DNA of 64,000 nucleotides, taken from the NCBI GenBank assembly GCA_963662395.1, contig OY759511.1:2294001-2358000 (forward strand), read 5' to 3'. Position numbers and translations under genes: made by a program. The notes beneath the pieces were generated by a model. The model had not been told where the DNA came from and did no database searches. It saw only the letters and a list, made by a program, of their open reading frames with translations. Source of the stretch: JAPOXR01 sp963662395 (GTDB lineage Bacteria > Pseudomonadota > Alphaproteobacteria > Rhodobacterales > Rhodobacteraceae). Shown piece after piece: positions 1 through 9,067 of this stretch (positions within the stretch are counted from its first letter, which is position 1; every line of letters starts with the position of its first letter).

Positions 1-2
1 CG

Positions 3-869
3 CAAAAAATCGAGGTCGACGGGCAGATCATGGCCATTGCGATGATGGTGAATGCCCAGCACCTGATGTACCGCGAAGATATCCTTGACGACCTCGGCAT
101 CGCCGTGCCCGAGACCTACGAGGACGTCTTGGCTGCCGCAGAGAGAATCAAGGCGGCAGGCGTGGTCGACTACCCGCTTGGCGGCAGCTGGAAGACCACC
201 TGGCTTGAATTTGTCAACATGTATCTCGGATATAATGGCGAATTCTTTGCCGAAGGCTTCCAGCCAAATGTCAACAACGAAAAAGGCGTCGCGGCGCTGG
301 AGATGATGAAATCGCTCAGCGAATACATGGACCCCGAGTACCTGGTGGCTGATTCCACCTATACCCAACAACAGTTCCAGAACAGCAAGATCGCTATGGC
401 GAATTTCTGGGCGAGCCGCGCTGGCGCGGTGAACAACCCTGATGAAAGCAAGGTTGCCGGCAAGATCAAATTTGCTTCGGCACCCCGGCCCACTGCCGAT
501 GGCATCCCCGCAGCCACGCTTTGGTGGGACGGCATCGTGATTGCCCGGAACATCCCGGACGACGTTGCCGAGGCCGCATTCCGGGTGGCGATGGAAGGAA
601 TTGACACGGAGATGGCGAACGCCAATCCCGACGACGCGATCTGGATCATCGCCGGTTACACGGCGGGCGAGGTTGCATCCGGTGCAGCGGCCACGGCCGC
701 CAACGGTGCCCGACCCTATCCGGCATCGAGCCACATGGGGCTGATGCAAAAGGCGATCGCCAACAACATCGCGGCCTACCTCAACGGTGACAAGGACGCG
801 GGCACCACGCTGGCGGACATCGAAGCCGACTACATTGTCTCGGCGAAGGAAGCCGGCATTCTGGACTAG
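3..869 (+). CDS. Extracellular sugar-type solute-binding protein of an ABC transporter (5' end outside window)
   Basis: The reading frame is open to the left edge, so this is the C-terminal ~288 residues of a longer protein. It resembles family 1 extracellular solute-binding proteins that capture sugars or sugar derivatives in the periplasm. Visible family features are the early segment IMAIAMMVNAQHLMYR, the hinge-type sentence FDDLGIAVPETYEDVLAAAERI-like (here residues starting ILDDLGIAV), and a Trp-rich LWWDGIVIA stretch. The next genes are a SnoaL-like protein and two permeases on the same strand, which supports a transport operon. The substrate cannot be told from sequence. No ATPase gene follows the permeases, so it is either upstream of the window or elsewhere. 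Confidence 0.85.
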   Translation, partial: QKIEVDGQIMAIAMMVNAQHLMYREDILDDLGIAVPETYEDVLAAAERIKAAGVVDYPLGGSWKTTWLEFVNMYLGYNGEFFAEGFQPNVNNEKGVAALEMMKSLSEYMDPEYLVADSTYTQQQFQNSKIAMANFWASRAGAVNNPDESKVAGKIKFASAPRPTADGIPAATLWWDGIVIARNIPDDVAEAAFRVAMEGIDTEMANANPDDAIWIIAGYTAGEVASGAAATAANGARPYPASSHMGLMQKAIANNIAAYLNGDKDAGTTLADIEADYIVSAKEAGILD

Positions 870-946
870 CGGTTCCTTCCTGAGGGCGGGGCGGGCAGGC
901 GCGCTCGCCCCGGTCAATCGGCAACCTCCTCGCACCCGGATGACCA

Positions 947-1921
947 ATGGATCTTCGGACCGTCAAAACGCGCGCCTGGCGTCTTGCAAACCGGCTGTCA
1001 GCCGAACACAGGCTGCTTGATCCCGAGATGGCCTTTTTCGGCCCCGCGCCGATTGGCGATCTGACCGGACGCGACGCATTCGAGGCGGCAGTGCTGGCAC
1101 CGATCCGGACGGCGATTCCGGGAGCGATCAAGCGCCCCTATCTCTATTTCGGCGGCGAATACCGGAACCATTTCTGGGTCGCGGCAAGCGGCAATATCGA
1201 GGGCGAGATGCTTGCCCCCTGGCTGGGTATCCCGCCGGGAAGGGGCTGGCGCAAGCTTCGCTTCGGCGAGTTCTACAAGTTCGCGGGCGACCGCGTCACC
1301 GAAATCCGGTGCCTGTTCGACATCCCCGGCCTCGCTCACCAGGCAGGCATCGAGATGTTGCCGGCGTTTCCCGGCAAGGCGGACATTCCTAATGGTCCAC
1401 CGGCAGAGATCGGCCTGGTGCACACGCCACAGGATGATGCCCTGACCGACACCACCCGTACCCTCGTCGAAAACATGATCACGAGTGGTTGCAACAGCCT
1501 CGTAGCTGACGATGTGGCCTCCCAGGGGCTCGAACAATTCTGGCATGACGACATGGCCTGGCACGGCCCGTGGGGAATCGGGTCAGCCCACGGCATGACC
1601 GAGTTCTACGACTACGCGCAATGCCCATCCGTTCGGTCATTTCCAGGCCGCAAGGGATCCTGGCCCAAGGAGGCCTTTGTAGCCGAGGGGCGGATAGCGG
1701 GTTTTGCCGGGCAATTCCATGGGCGGTTTTCCGGCCTGCCCTTCCGGGGCATTGCACCGACCGGCAAGGAGATCACCAAGCGGGTGATGGACTTTTACAC
1801 GATCCGTGACAACCGGCTCGCCGAAAACTGGGTACTGATCGACCTGATCCGATTTGCAGCCGATTGCGGGGTGGACTTGCTGGCCGGGGTGCCGGAAGAC
1901 CCTGCGGTGCCCTTGGCGTAG
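947..1921 (+). CDS. Tandem SnoaL-like (ester cyclase / NTF2-fold) protein
   Basis: The 324-residue protein appears to consist of two SnoaL-like halves, about residues 1-150 and 165-310. Each has the pattern of Trp-rich FWHDDMAWHGPWG-type strands and a C-terminal DFYTIRDNRLAENWVLIDL segment typical of the SnoaL / NTF2-like fold. Such proteins bind small molecules in a cone-shaped cavity; some are cyclases or isomerases, many have no known reaction. It sits between the binding protein and the first permease, with 11 bp to the permease start, so it is probably co-transcribed and may act on the transported compound. No catalytic assignment is possible. The start ATG at 947 follows a 77-bp gap. 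Confidence 0.65.
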   Translation: MDLRTVKTRAWRLANRLSAEHRLLDPEMAFFGPAPIGDLTGRDAFEAAVLAPIRTAIPGAIKRPYLYFGGEYRNHFWVAASGNIEGEMLAPWLGIPPGRGWRKLRFGEFYKFAGDRVTEIRCLFDIPGLAHQAGIEMLPAFPGKADIPNGPPAEIGLVHTPQDDALTDTTRTLVENMITSGCNSLVADDVASQGLEQFWHDDMAWHGPWGIGSAHGMTEFYDYAQCPSVRSFPGRKGSWPKEAFVAEGRIAGFAGQFHGRFSGLPFRGIAPTGKEITKRVMDFYTIRDNRLAENWVLIDLIRFAADCGVDLLAGVPEDPAVPLA

Positions 1922-1931
1922 GGAGAAGCGC

Positions 1932-2957
1932 ATGAAGGCTCGGACGTTCGCATGGTTCGTCGGCCCCTCAGTTGCGATGATGCTGGTTTTCATTGCGGCA
2001 CCGCTGGTGTCGGTATTCATTCAGAGTTTCCACGTTACTGCCCCGGTAGTCGAGACCGTCGAAGTCGAGTCATGCACGCCGGGCTTCACGGGTCAGATCT
2101 GCGTGACCGACTTGCGAACCCGGCCCCTTATCGGCGAGGACGGCAAGGTCATCACCACGACCGAATTCGTCGGTCTGCAAAGCTATCGCAATGTTCTGGA
2201 ACTCGACCGGGTACGGTCGGCATGGGCAGAGGGCTCGTGGCGCGAGTTTCTCGCCATCGACTTCTGGAAGGCGCTGCGATTCACACTGACCTTCACCTTC
2301 ATCACTCTGCCGATCATGCTGTTGACCGGAATCGGTATCGCACTGGCCGTCGACATGGCAACCGAGCGCATCAAGGGGCAGGTGATCTTTGTATCCCTGC
2401 TGCCGTTCATCATCACGCCGGTGATCGGCGCGCTTTCGATCAGATGGCTCTTTATTGGTGACGGTATCCTCACCACACTGCTCGAATGGTGGCTGGCACG
2501 CGACATCGCCATGTTCGCGCAAGCCTGGACCATCGAGATTCTGCTGCTTTTCTACCGGGTCTGGCACGTGGCACCGTTTGCCTTCGTCGTCTTCTACGCC
2601 GGGCTTCAGACATTGAACCAGGACAGCGTCGAAAGCGCGATCATCGACGGGGCGAGTCGCTGGCAGCGGCTGCGATATGTCGTCGTGCCTCACCTCATGC
2701 CGCTGATCGTGTTTCTGTCGATCATCCACCTGATGGACAGCTACCGGGTCTTTGAGGAAATCGTTGGCTTCGCTGCGGAAAGCTACGTGATCAGCCTGCA
2801 ATGGATCACCTACGATTTCCTGACTCCCGATGACGCCGGCAACCGATCGATCAGCCGCGCCTCTGCCTCTTCGATGCTGACAATAATCGGAATCGTCATC
2901 ATCCTGGTCTTCCCGTTGCGGCAAACCTGGCGGGACTATCACGGGGCCAGGAACTGA
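1932..2957 (+). CDS. ABC transporter permease, MalF/UgpA-like
   Basis: This is an inner-membrane subunit of a carbohydrate-type ABC importer. I chose ATG 1932, preceded by a GGGAGAAG-type ribosome binding site, rather than an earlier in-frame start inside the SnoaL-like gene. The first helix is at residues 7-30. A long periplasmic stretch (about residues 38-100, with two Cys) follows. Then come several helices and the EAA-type cytoplasmic loop, seen around ESAIIDGASRWQRLRYVVVP, which docks the ATPase. Length (341 residues) is usual for the family. The gene ends one base before the next permease start, so the two are coupled and probably form a heterodimer. Confidence 0.88.
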   Translation: MKARTFAWFVGPSVAMMLVFIAAPLVSVFIQSFHVTAPVVETVEVESCTPGFTGQICVTDLRTRPLIGEDGKVITTTEFVGLQSYRNVLELDRVRSAWAEGSWREFLAIDFWKALRFTLTFTFITLPIMLLTGIGIALAVDMATERIKGQVIFVSLLPFIITPVIGALSIRWLFIGDGILTTLLEWWLARDIAMFAQAWTIEILLLFYRVWHVAPFAFVVFYAGLQTLNQDSVESAIIDGASRWQRLRYVVVPHLMPLIVFLSIIHLMDSYRVFEEIVGFAAESYVISLQWITYDFLTPDDAGNRSISRASASSMLTIIGIVIILVFPLRQTWRDYHGARN

Positions 2958-2958
2958 G

Positions 2959-4116
2959 ATGTCCCAACCCCGCGCGCTCCGCGCCCCGCTGTCGCTGAAG
3001 CTACTGGCCTTCGGGTTTCTCGGGTTCTGGTGCCTCATTGCCGCATTCCCGATCTTCTGGATCACCATGATGAGCCTCAAGGATCCCATCGACGCCTTCT
3101 CGGCGAACCCCTTCGTGGTGATCTTCGGTGATGTCACCCGCGAGACCGGCATCGGGGTCTCCGCGTTCGGTGTCATCGTGACCGGAGTGGCTGCCTGGTG
3201 GGCCATCCGCATCGCGGTGCGTTCGGTGCCGGTCTGGGCCCGGGCGCTTGCCATCCAGAGCGGGCAGTTCATGGCCTGGATCATCGCAGTTCTCGGCTAT
3301 CTCGTGCTGGCGGTGATCGTCGCGTTGCTGATCATACCGGGGATCATCGGCCTTATCGATCCATGGCTTGGTCCATTCGGCCAGTCGATCATAGGCGTAA
3401 CGCCGGAGCACTACCTGTCGGTCTGGATTCAGGGCGAGTTCTACCGCAACTTCATCAATTCGATGATTGTCACCACAGGTGTCGTCGCCATTTCGCTCTC
3501 CTTTGGCACACTGGCCGGCTTTGGCCTCGCCCGCAGCAGGATCAGGACTGCTTTCTGGATACTCATTGCTGCGCTCATCTTCCGCGCGCTTCCGCATTCA
3601 GTGCTGGTTGCGGGATACCTGCCGGTCTTCGTGAATTCCGCCGAGATTCTCCGGCCCGTGTTCGGTGCCTCGGCGCCCACGCTCTACGGCATGCCCTTGC
3701 CGGTGATATTCGTTCTGGTCGCCATCAACCAGCCCTTCACGATCTGGATGCTGCGCTCGTTCTTTGCCACGATCCCGTCTGATCTCGACGAGGCAGCGCG
3801 TGTTGACGGATGCACATATCTGCAGGCATTCAGGTTGGTCATCGTCCCGGTGATGTGGCCTGGCGTGATTACCACCGGGCTCTTCAGTTTCCTCGTCGGC
3901 TACAATGACTTCCTGGTGACCTCGCTGCTTCTGGATGCCCAAAACCAGACGATGGTCCCGGCAATCACCAGCTTCTTCAACCGCGAGACCACTTCGACCG
4001 ACCAAGTCCACGCCGTCGCCGTCGCAGTCTCGATCACGGCTCCGCTGTTCTTCATGGTCATGGTTTTCCAGAAACAGATCGTCAGCGGGCTGACGGCGGG
4101 GGCGGTAAAGGGATGA
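2959..4116 (+). CDS. ABC transporter permease, MalG-like, with extra N-terminal helices
   Basis: This is the second permease of the sugar-type importer. The EAA loop is clear near the C-terminus (DEAARVDGCTYLQAFRLVIV). At 385 residues it is about 100 longer than a normal MalG. The extra length lies after the first helix, at residues ~60-130, where two additional strongly hydrophobic segments appear. I infer a lineage-specific insertion of membrane helices in the region that normally faces the periplasm. Spacing to the upstream permease is one base. The downstream region is decayed and holds no ATPase gene. Confidence 0.87.
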   Translation: MSQPRALRAPLSLKLLAFGFLGFWCLIAAFPIFWITMMSLKDPIDAFSANPFVVIFGDVTRETGIGVSAFGVIVTGVAAWWAIRIAVRSVPVWARALAIQSGQFMAWIIAVLGYLVLAVIVALLIIPGIIGLIDPWLGPFGQSIIGVTPEHYLSVWIQGEFYRNFINSMIVTTGVVAISLSFGTLAGFGLARSRIRTAFWILIAALIFRALPHSVLVAGYLPVFVNSAEILRPVFGASAPTLYGMPLPVIFVLVAINQPFTIWMLRSFFATIPSDLDEAARVDGCTYLQAFRLVIVPVMWPGVITTGLFSFLVGYNDFLVTSLLLDAQNQTMVPAITSFFNRETTSTDQVHAVAVAVSITAPLFFMVMVFQKQIVSGLTAGAVKG

Positions 4117-4263
4117 ACCGGCGATCCATCATCACGTTCGGCAGCATTGGAATTCGTGTCTTGCAGTAATCCCCGATACGCCAGCCCGTGGCTTCCCGAA
4201 CTCGTCACCGGACGCTCTCGTGATTTCACCGGGCAAGATCTGTGCACCAACACCGTCGAATCC

Positions 4264-4811
4264 TCACCGGCAGCCGCCGCCATCGACCGGCAGGTCGTGG
4301 CCGGTGCAGCATGACGAGGCATCGCCGGCCGGGAACATGGCCGTCCGGGCCATCTCGTCGACACCCGCCATGCGCTGCATCGGCGTCCGGGCTTCGAGCC
4401 TCCCGGTCTGGTGCACCATTTCGGGGCGGGCGTTCATCGGCATCGCCGTGCAGCCGGGGCTGGTCGAGCCCTCCCTCACTCCCCGATCGACCCGTTCCGT
4501 GGCCATCGATCTCGACATGCGGATCACGCCGGCCCCGGAGGCGTTGCAGTGCACCTGCATCAGGCCGCGGTCGACGATCACGCCGGACATCGAGGCAATG
4601 TCGACGATCGATCCCCTGCCATGCCCGGCGGGCCGAGATCGCTCCCGGTGCGGGCAACGGCCGCATCCGGCGGTGCCCGGTCGGTGACATCGGCATGGAT
4701 GGCGATCGCACTCCCTCCCGCCTTCGCGACCATCTGCACGGCGCCGGTCACCAGGGCCGCCCGACCTGCCAGGTCGAACGGTGAGGGTGCATCGACGGTG
4801 ATGTCGGTCAT
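4264..4811 (-). pseudogene. Short-chain dehydrogenase/reductase remnant A
   Basis: The minus strand carries pieces of an SDR oxidoreductase in different frames. An N-terminal piece starting near 4811 includes FDLAGRAALVTGA and then skips to a downstream strand (KAGGSAIAIHADVTD), so the rest of the glycine motif is missing. A C-terminal piece near 4264-4480 retains the PG-type segment, PMQRMAGVDEMA and the ending CTGHDLPVDGGG. The catalytic Tyr-Lys region is not seen. The gene is therefore a deleted, frameshifted remnant. It lies on the opposite strand to the transporter and was probably part of the same catabolic locus. Confidence 0.72.
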
Positions 4812-4830
4812 CCGGTTCTCCGCCGGCATG

Positions 4831-5163
4831 TCAGGACATGATGAGGCCGCCATCGACATTGATGGTCTGGCCGGCCCGCTTCACGGGGATCATCCGGACC
4901 CGCATGCGGGTCCGGATGATCCCGGGACAGATGGCGTTGACGGTGATGCCGTCGGACGGCTGGCCCGATGCGATGTCGACGAGCCGGCCGCCCCTTCCTG
5001 CCTCGCGCATGCGCATGATCGCCTCCCGGCAGCACGGGAAGGCACCCTTGGTGCTGACGGCCATGGTGTCGTCCCACCCGGTCTCGGTGAGATCCTCGAC
5101 GGCCGGCCTGTCGGTCACGTCGCACGGGATGCCGATGGCGGTCCTGCCGGCAAGTCGTTTCAT
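4831..5163 (-). pseudogene. Short-chain dehydrogenase/reductase remnant B
   Basis: A second, separate SDR fragment lies 20 bp upstream of remnant A on the same strand. It starts MKRLAGRTA, then jumps to the CDVTDRPAVEDL strand. It keeps GRGGRLVDIASGQ, but the serine-to-tyrosine catalytic segment that should follow is deleted, and it goes straight to DGITVNAICPGIIRTRM and the C-terminal INVDGGLIMS. About half of a normal 250-residue SDR is left. A 38-bp perfect palindrome interrupts the PG-motif region. It cannot be an active enzyme. Confidence 0.72.
4886..4923. repeat. 38-bp perfect palindrome inside SDR remnant B
   Basis: The 19-bp half beginning GGGATCATCCGGACCC is followed directly by its exact reverse complement, with no spacer. 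Because one half still encodes the normal SDR sequence GIIRTRM, the other half looks like an inverted duplication of it, made at a replication or repair accident in the decaying gene. No T-run follows, so it is not a standard terminator. Confidence 0.9.
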
Positions 5164-5299
5164 GCCGCTCTCCCTGTCATTGGCGGAACACGGGTCGGGG
5201 CCGCCTCTTGGCGGTGCCTGCATCATCTCCGGCTCCCGGCTGCAAGTCCCGGGCCGGGCGGCGGCCATGCGCGCTTTCCCGCCAGTCGGCCGGCTGTTC

Positions 5300-5770
5300 C
5301 CGTGTCAGCATCTGCGATCCGGTGGCGTGCTCGTGCGGGATCCTGAGATTCCTGGACATTGCCACCCGATGCTTCACGGTCCAGTAGCCGATTTCCCACT
5401 GGCGCCGGGCCTTGGCGCCGGCCGTCACGTCGTCCTCGATGAATTCAAGTGTCTCTGCAGATCGTCCATGCCGACGATGACCACCTCGCCGGCCCGTCCG
5501 GCATTGCTGACAGCCCGGGCCGCCCCAACCGGGCCGGTCGCCGTTGCGCCGAATATCCCGGCAAGATCGGGGTGTTCCGCCAGCACCCGCCTGGCCAGGT
5601 TGTACGCCTGCTCCAGATTGTCGTCATCGGGCTCCTCGACGACGATCTCGAGCCCGGGGCTGGTGGCAATCGCCGCCCTGAATCCCTGCACGCGGGCCGA
5701 GTGGTTGGTTGCCGTCAGGCTGCCAGCAGGAATGGCAATCTTCCCGTGGGTGCCCTCCACCCGTCGGAGT
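5300..5770 (-). pseudogene. Periplasmic sugar-binding protein (RbsB/LacI fold) remnant
   Basis: The minus strand encodes GFRAAIATSPGLEIVVEE, then YNLARRVLAEHPDLAGIFGA, and REVVIVGMDD-like AGEVVIVGMDDLQ. This is the usual order of the second lobe of ribose/xylose-type binding proteins. After a frameshift near 5425 the C-terminal part AGAKARRQWEIGYWTVKHRV continues in another frame. No signal peptide or complete first lobe is readable, although weak similarity may extend to about 5910. I infer a decayed binding protein of a second sugar transporter or of a LacI-type fold. It is not functional as read. Confidence 0.6.
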
Positions 5771-5910
5771 TCGAGAAGTTGCGGTTTGCCGACATGCCGG
5801 CCTGGATGCAGAAGGCATTCGCCCGGAAAACGGACCATTGCTGAGCCATTCCCTTCCCTTGAGGGCGGGCCGGTTGTGAAGTTGGATGGTAACGAATGAG
5901 AAATGCCATG

Positions 5911-6742
5911 GACCCCGATCGGGCATCTCCGAAAAATCGGCGTCGCGGTTCCTTGATCGACCAGCCTGGTCGACGGCCTGGTGCATTCGGTTCTCAGTCC
6001 AATGCCAAATTCGGCATTTCGCCGAAATGCCTTGGCTTCAGGAGTGCGCATCTCAGCCTTCCTGGCCGTCCTGCTCGCGTGGACGATGCCGGATTTTTCC
6101 TGCTACAGCGTTGAATGGCGATAGTCTGGTCGCCAAAATTCTACCAGAGCGGGCTGGAGATACCGGCATGCGTGGCCTGTCCCATCGCATTATCGAACAT
6201 GCCGAGGCCCGACCGGAGATGCCGCCAAGTCCGGGTGCACTGCTGCACCTCGGCAAACCGGACCGCAGTCATCCAGGTCTTTGCCGCGACTTGCCTTCTC
6301 GGCCCCGAGGAGGTCGAGGACGGCCTTGAAGCCGTCCTGCCGAGTCTGTCACAGGCGAACCGGAACGAGTTGGCGGCGGCGCGGGCCATCTTGCCTGCCT
6401 GGATGGCGGAGCCATTGAGCGCACGTCTTGCACATTGATGGGCGGCGATACTCTTGCGATGGCGGCCCAGAGCGGCAACTGCAGGGATAGCAACATGCGG
6501 GCGGGCGGGGGTGATGTTTGGCCGCGCAGTTTCAGGCCCGGATTGGCATTGGGTGCTGGCCGCCCTGGTTGGTTTGGCTGGCACCCGGCATGACCGGCCG
6601 GGGCCGTTGTCTCCTGATCGCGGGGTGGAATGCAAAATCCCGATTGCGGTGACGGGGCACGGTTGAATTACATGCCCTGTTGGTGCAGAATCTCCCGGAC
6701 GGGCAGCATTCGGTCAATTTGACCAGTTGAGGACAGTATCGC
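5911..6742. other. Non-coding or fully decayed stretch
   Basis: About 830 bases separate the sugar-binding remnant from the ialB-like gene. Open frames exist on both strands, but none has recognisable motifs, a convincing start site or a composition different from shadow frames. I see no RNA gene, terminator or repeat here. The last bases upstream of 6743 carry the ialB promoter region, but no clear -35/-10 pair could be picked. Confidence 0.5.
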
Positions 6743-7285
6743 ATGAAGAGAATTCTGTTGGTGGGGGTCACCGCACTGATGGCAGGCATGCAGTTTGCTG
6801 CCGCCGAGGGAATTGAAGGGGTCGAGGAAGTACAGGACTGGACCGTATACCGGGCGGTGTCCGGTGAACCGGAATGCGGAGTCATTTCCAGGCCACGGGA
6901 ATCGGTCAACACCAAGAACGGCAAGGTAGCCGTCGTCAAGCGCGGGGCGGTCCTGCTTGCGGTGACAATCGACCCGACTCAGCCCAAGCCGAATTACCTG
7001 GTGTCCTATCAGAGCGGGTATCCCTTCAAGGCAGGCTCGGCGGTAACCATGCGAGTCGATTCGAGGTCCTTCACCCTCCAGATCGGAAAGACCAAGGATG
7101 ATGACGAATGGGCCTGGCCACCAAGCGATGACCACGTCATTGTTGACGCGATGAAAAAGGGCAACCGGGCCGTGCTTACGGCAACATCGCGCAAGGATAC
7201 GGACACCAAGGACACGTTTTCGCTTCTGGGCATCACCAAGGCGCTGCAAATTGCCGAAGGGCTCTGCTCCGCACCCTCATCCTGA
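6743..7285 (+). CDS. Invasion-associated locus B (IalB)-family secreted protein
   Basis: The 180-residue protein starts with a typical signal peptide (residues 1-21, cleavage near AAAEG). It then has the IalB pattern: DWTVYRAVSGEPECGVISRP with a conserved Cys, a SYQSGYPFKAGSAVTM strand, and late AVLTATSRKDTDTKDTFSL with a final Cys near the C-terminus (EGLCSAP). IalB-family proteins are periplasmic or secreted. The family was named for Bartonella invasion of erythrocytes, but it is widespread in non-pathogenic alphaproteobacteria and its biochemical role is unknown. It is a single gene upstream of rlmN. Confidence 0.82.
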   Translation: MKRILLVGVTALMAGMQFAAAEGIEGVEEVQDWTVYRAVSGEPECGVISRPRESVNTKNGKVAVVKRGAVLLAVTIDPTQPKPNYLVSYQSGYPFKAGSAVTMRVDSRSFTLQIGKTKDDDEWAWPPSDDHVIVDAMKKGNRAVLTATSRKDTDTKDTFSLLGITKALQIAEGLCSAPSS

Positions 7286-7342
7286 CCGGAGACTGCCCTA
7301 TCCGGGCCGTGACCCACCTCCGGGGAAAGTCGACACATCCAG

Positions 7343-8533
7343 ATGAACCAGCAGGTCTTGCCGATCACAAGCGGATCTCCGGATGAGGCTGGCGCTCGCC
7401 CGAATATTGTCGGGCTGACCAGGGAAGCTCTGCACGCGGCCCTTGTTGACGCCGGCACCGAGGAAGCGAGGGCCAAGATGCGCGTGGCCCAGATCTGGCA
7501 GTGGGTCTACCAGAAGGGTGTTCGTGATTTCATGGAAATGACCAACCTGGCCGGCGAGTACCGCCGCATGCTGTCAAACTCGTTCGTGATCGGTGTGCCG
7601 GAACTTGTTCGCCGTCAGGTCAGTGTCGACGGCACCCGAAAATACCTGTTTCGCATGGATGGCGGGCAGGAGGTCGAGACTGTCTACATTCCGGAGGAAG
7701 ATCGCGGCACCCTGTGTGTGTCATCGCAGGTCGGATGCACCCTGAACTGCAGCTTCTGCCATACCGGAACGCAGGCGCTGGTGCGCAACCTGCATTCTTC
7801 GGAAATCGTTGGCCAGATACTGGCCGCCCGCGATGATCTTGGAGAGTGGCCAAGACCGGGACGCCACCCGAAGGATGAGCGCCGATTGCTGTCGAACATT
7901 GTCCTGATGGGGATGGGCGAACCGCTGTACAATTTCGACAATGTCCGGGATGCAGTGCGGATTGCCATGGATGGCGAGGGCATCAGCCTGTCGAGGAAGC
8001 GGATCACCCTGTCGACCGCCGGGGTGGTGCCAGCCATTCAACGGGCCGGGCTGGAGATTGGCTGCCGGCTGGCTGTGTCATTCCACGCAACTACCGACGA
8101 GGTGCGGAACATGCTGGTTCCGATCAATCGCAAGTGGAATATCGAGACATTGCTGACGTCATTGCGTGAATATCCCGGGCTGTCGAATTCCGACCGGATC
8201 ACCTTCGAATACGTGATGCTCAAGGACATCAATGACAGCGACGAAGATGCAAGGCGGCTGGTCAGCCTGATTCGCGGTATTCCGGCCAAGGTGAACCTCA
8301 TCCCCTTCAATGAATGGACCGGCGCTCCCTATGAGCGCTCTGATTCCGACCGGATCAGGCGGTTTGCCGACATCATATTCAAGGCCGGTTATGCTTCACC
8401 CGTCCGCACGCCCCGCGGCACCGACATCATGGCTGCCTGCGGACAATTGAAGTCGGCATCCAGAAGGGCAAGGAACAGGCACCGCAATGCCCAAGGCGCA
8501 ACCCGGGAAGCGGGTACGTCCGAATGTTCCTGA
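7343..8533 (+). CDS. rlmN: Dual-specificity rRNA/tRNA adenine-C2 methyltransferase RlmN
   Basis: This radical-SAM enzyme methylates C2 of A2503 in 23S rRNA (and A37 in some tRNAs). The cluster-binding CxxxCxxC motif is visible as GCTLNCSFCHTG at about residues 130-141. It is followed by VLMGMGEPLYNFDNV and the RRITLSTAGVVP-like RKRITLSTAGVVP segment. The C-terminal catalytic Cys is in IMAACGQL. Length (396) and start are normal. The 3' end overlaps the possible start of the L,D-transpeptidase gene by 10 bases. Confidence 0.96.
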   Translation: MNQQVLPITSGSPDEAGARPNIVGLTREALHAALVDAGTEEARAKMRVAQIWQWVYQKGVRDFMEMTNLAGEYRRMLSNSFVIGVPELVRRQVSVDGTRKYLFRMDGGQEVETVYIPEEDRGTLCVSSQVGCTLNCSFCHTGTQALVRNLHSSEIVGQILAARDDLGEWPRPGRHPKDERRLLSNIVLMGMGEPLYNFDNVRDAVRIAMDGEGISLSRKRITLSTAGVVPAIQRAGLEIGCRLAVSFHATTDEVRNMLVPINRKWNIETLLTSLREYPGLSNSDRITFEYVMLKDINDSDEDARRLVSLIRGIPAKVNLIPFNEWTGAPYERSDSDRIRRFADIIFKAGYASPVRTPRGTDIMAACGQLKSASRRARNRHRNAQGATREAGTSECS

Positions 8534-9060
8534 CCACACTGACCTCCTGGTGCCCGATCATGGTCCGCAGTGGCCGCATCGCGCTACTGGTCGCCGCTTG
8601 CCTTGCCATCGCATCCTGTTCATCGAAGCCGGAAAGAGAACCGATGGGAAGGGTGACCCACATCGAAATCCACAAGTCGAAACGGACAATGCTGCTCTAT
8701 AACGGCGACCGGGCCATGAAGCGGTTCCGGGTAAATCTCGGCTCCAATCCGGTTGGTCACAAGGTCAAGCGGGGCGACGGAAAGACACCTGTTGGCAGCT
8801 ACATCATCGACCGGCGGAACCCCATGAGCAGCTTCCACCTGTCACTGGGAATCTCGTATCCGAACGAAATCGACAAGGTGCTGGCCGATTATCGGGGCGT
8901 TGATCCTGGCGACAACATCTTCATTCATGGCGAGCCCAATAATCCCCGATACCGTCGAACCGGTGACTGGACCGATGGCTGCATTGCCGTTACCGACAGG
9001 GAAATGGATTATATCTACCGCAAGGTCGCTGTCGGAACCCCGGTATACATCTTTCACTGA
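8524..9060 (+). CDS. L,D-transpeptidase (YkuD) family lipoprotein
   Basis: The protein is a putative periplasmic L,D-transpeptidase that would cross-link peptidoglycan or attach proteins to it. The YkuD motif is complete: IFIHGEPN with the conserved His, then TDGCIAVTD with the catalytic Cys in the S/T-x-G-C context. An N-terminal hydrophobic segment ends in the lipobox-like AIASC, so it is probably a lipoprotein. The start may be ATG 8524 (overlapping rlmN by 10 bp) or ATG 8560, which gives a more compact signal peptide. It is convergent with the CAP-domain gene, with only 7 bp between them. Confidence 0.87.
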   Translation: MFLTTLTSWCPIMVRSGRIALLVAACLAIASCSSKPEREPMGRVTHIEIHKSKRTMLLYNGDRAMKRFRVNLGSNPVGHKVKRGDGKTPVGSYIIDRRNPMSSFHLSLGISYPNEIDKVLADYRGVDPGDNIFIHGEPNNPRYRRTGDWTDGCIAVTDREMDYIYRKVAVGTPVYIFH

Positions 9061-9067
9061 CGATGGG

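Noticed and set aside
6115..6635. Overlapping frames between the sugar-binding remnant and ialB
   Set aside because: No family motif in any frame and no credible ribosome binding site.
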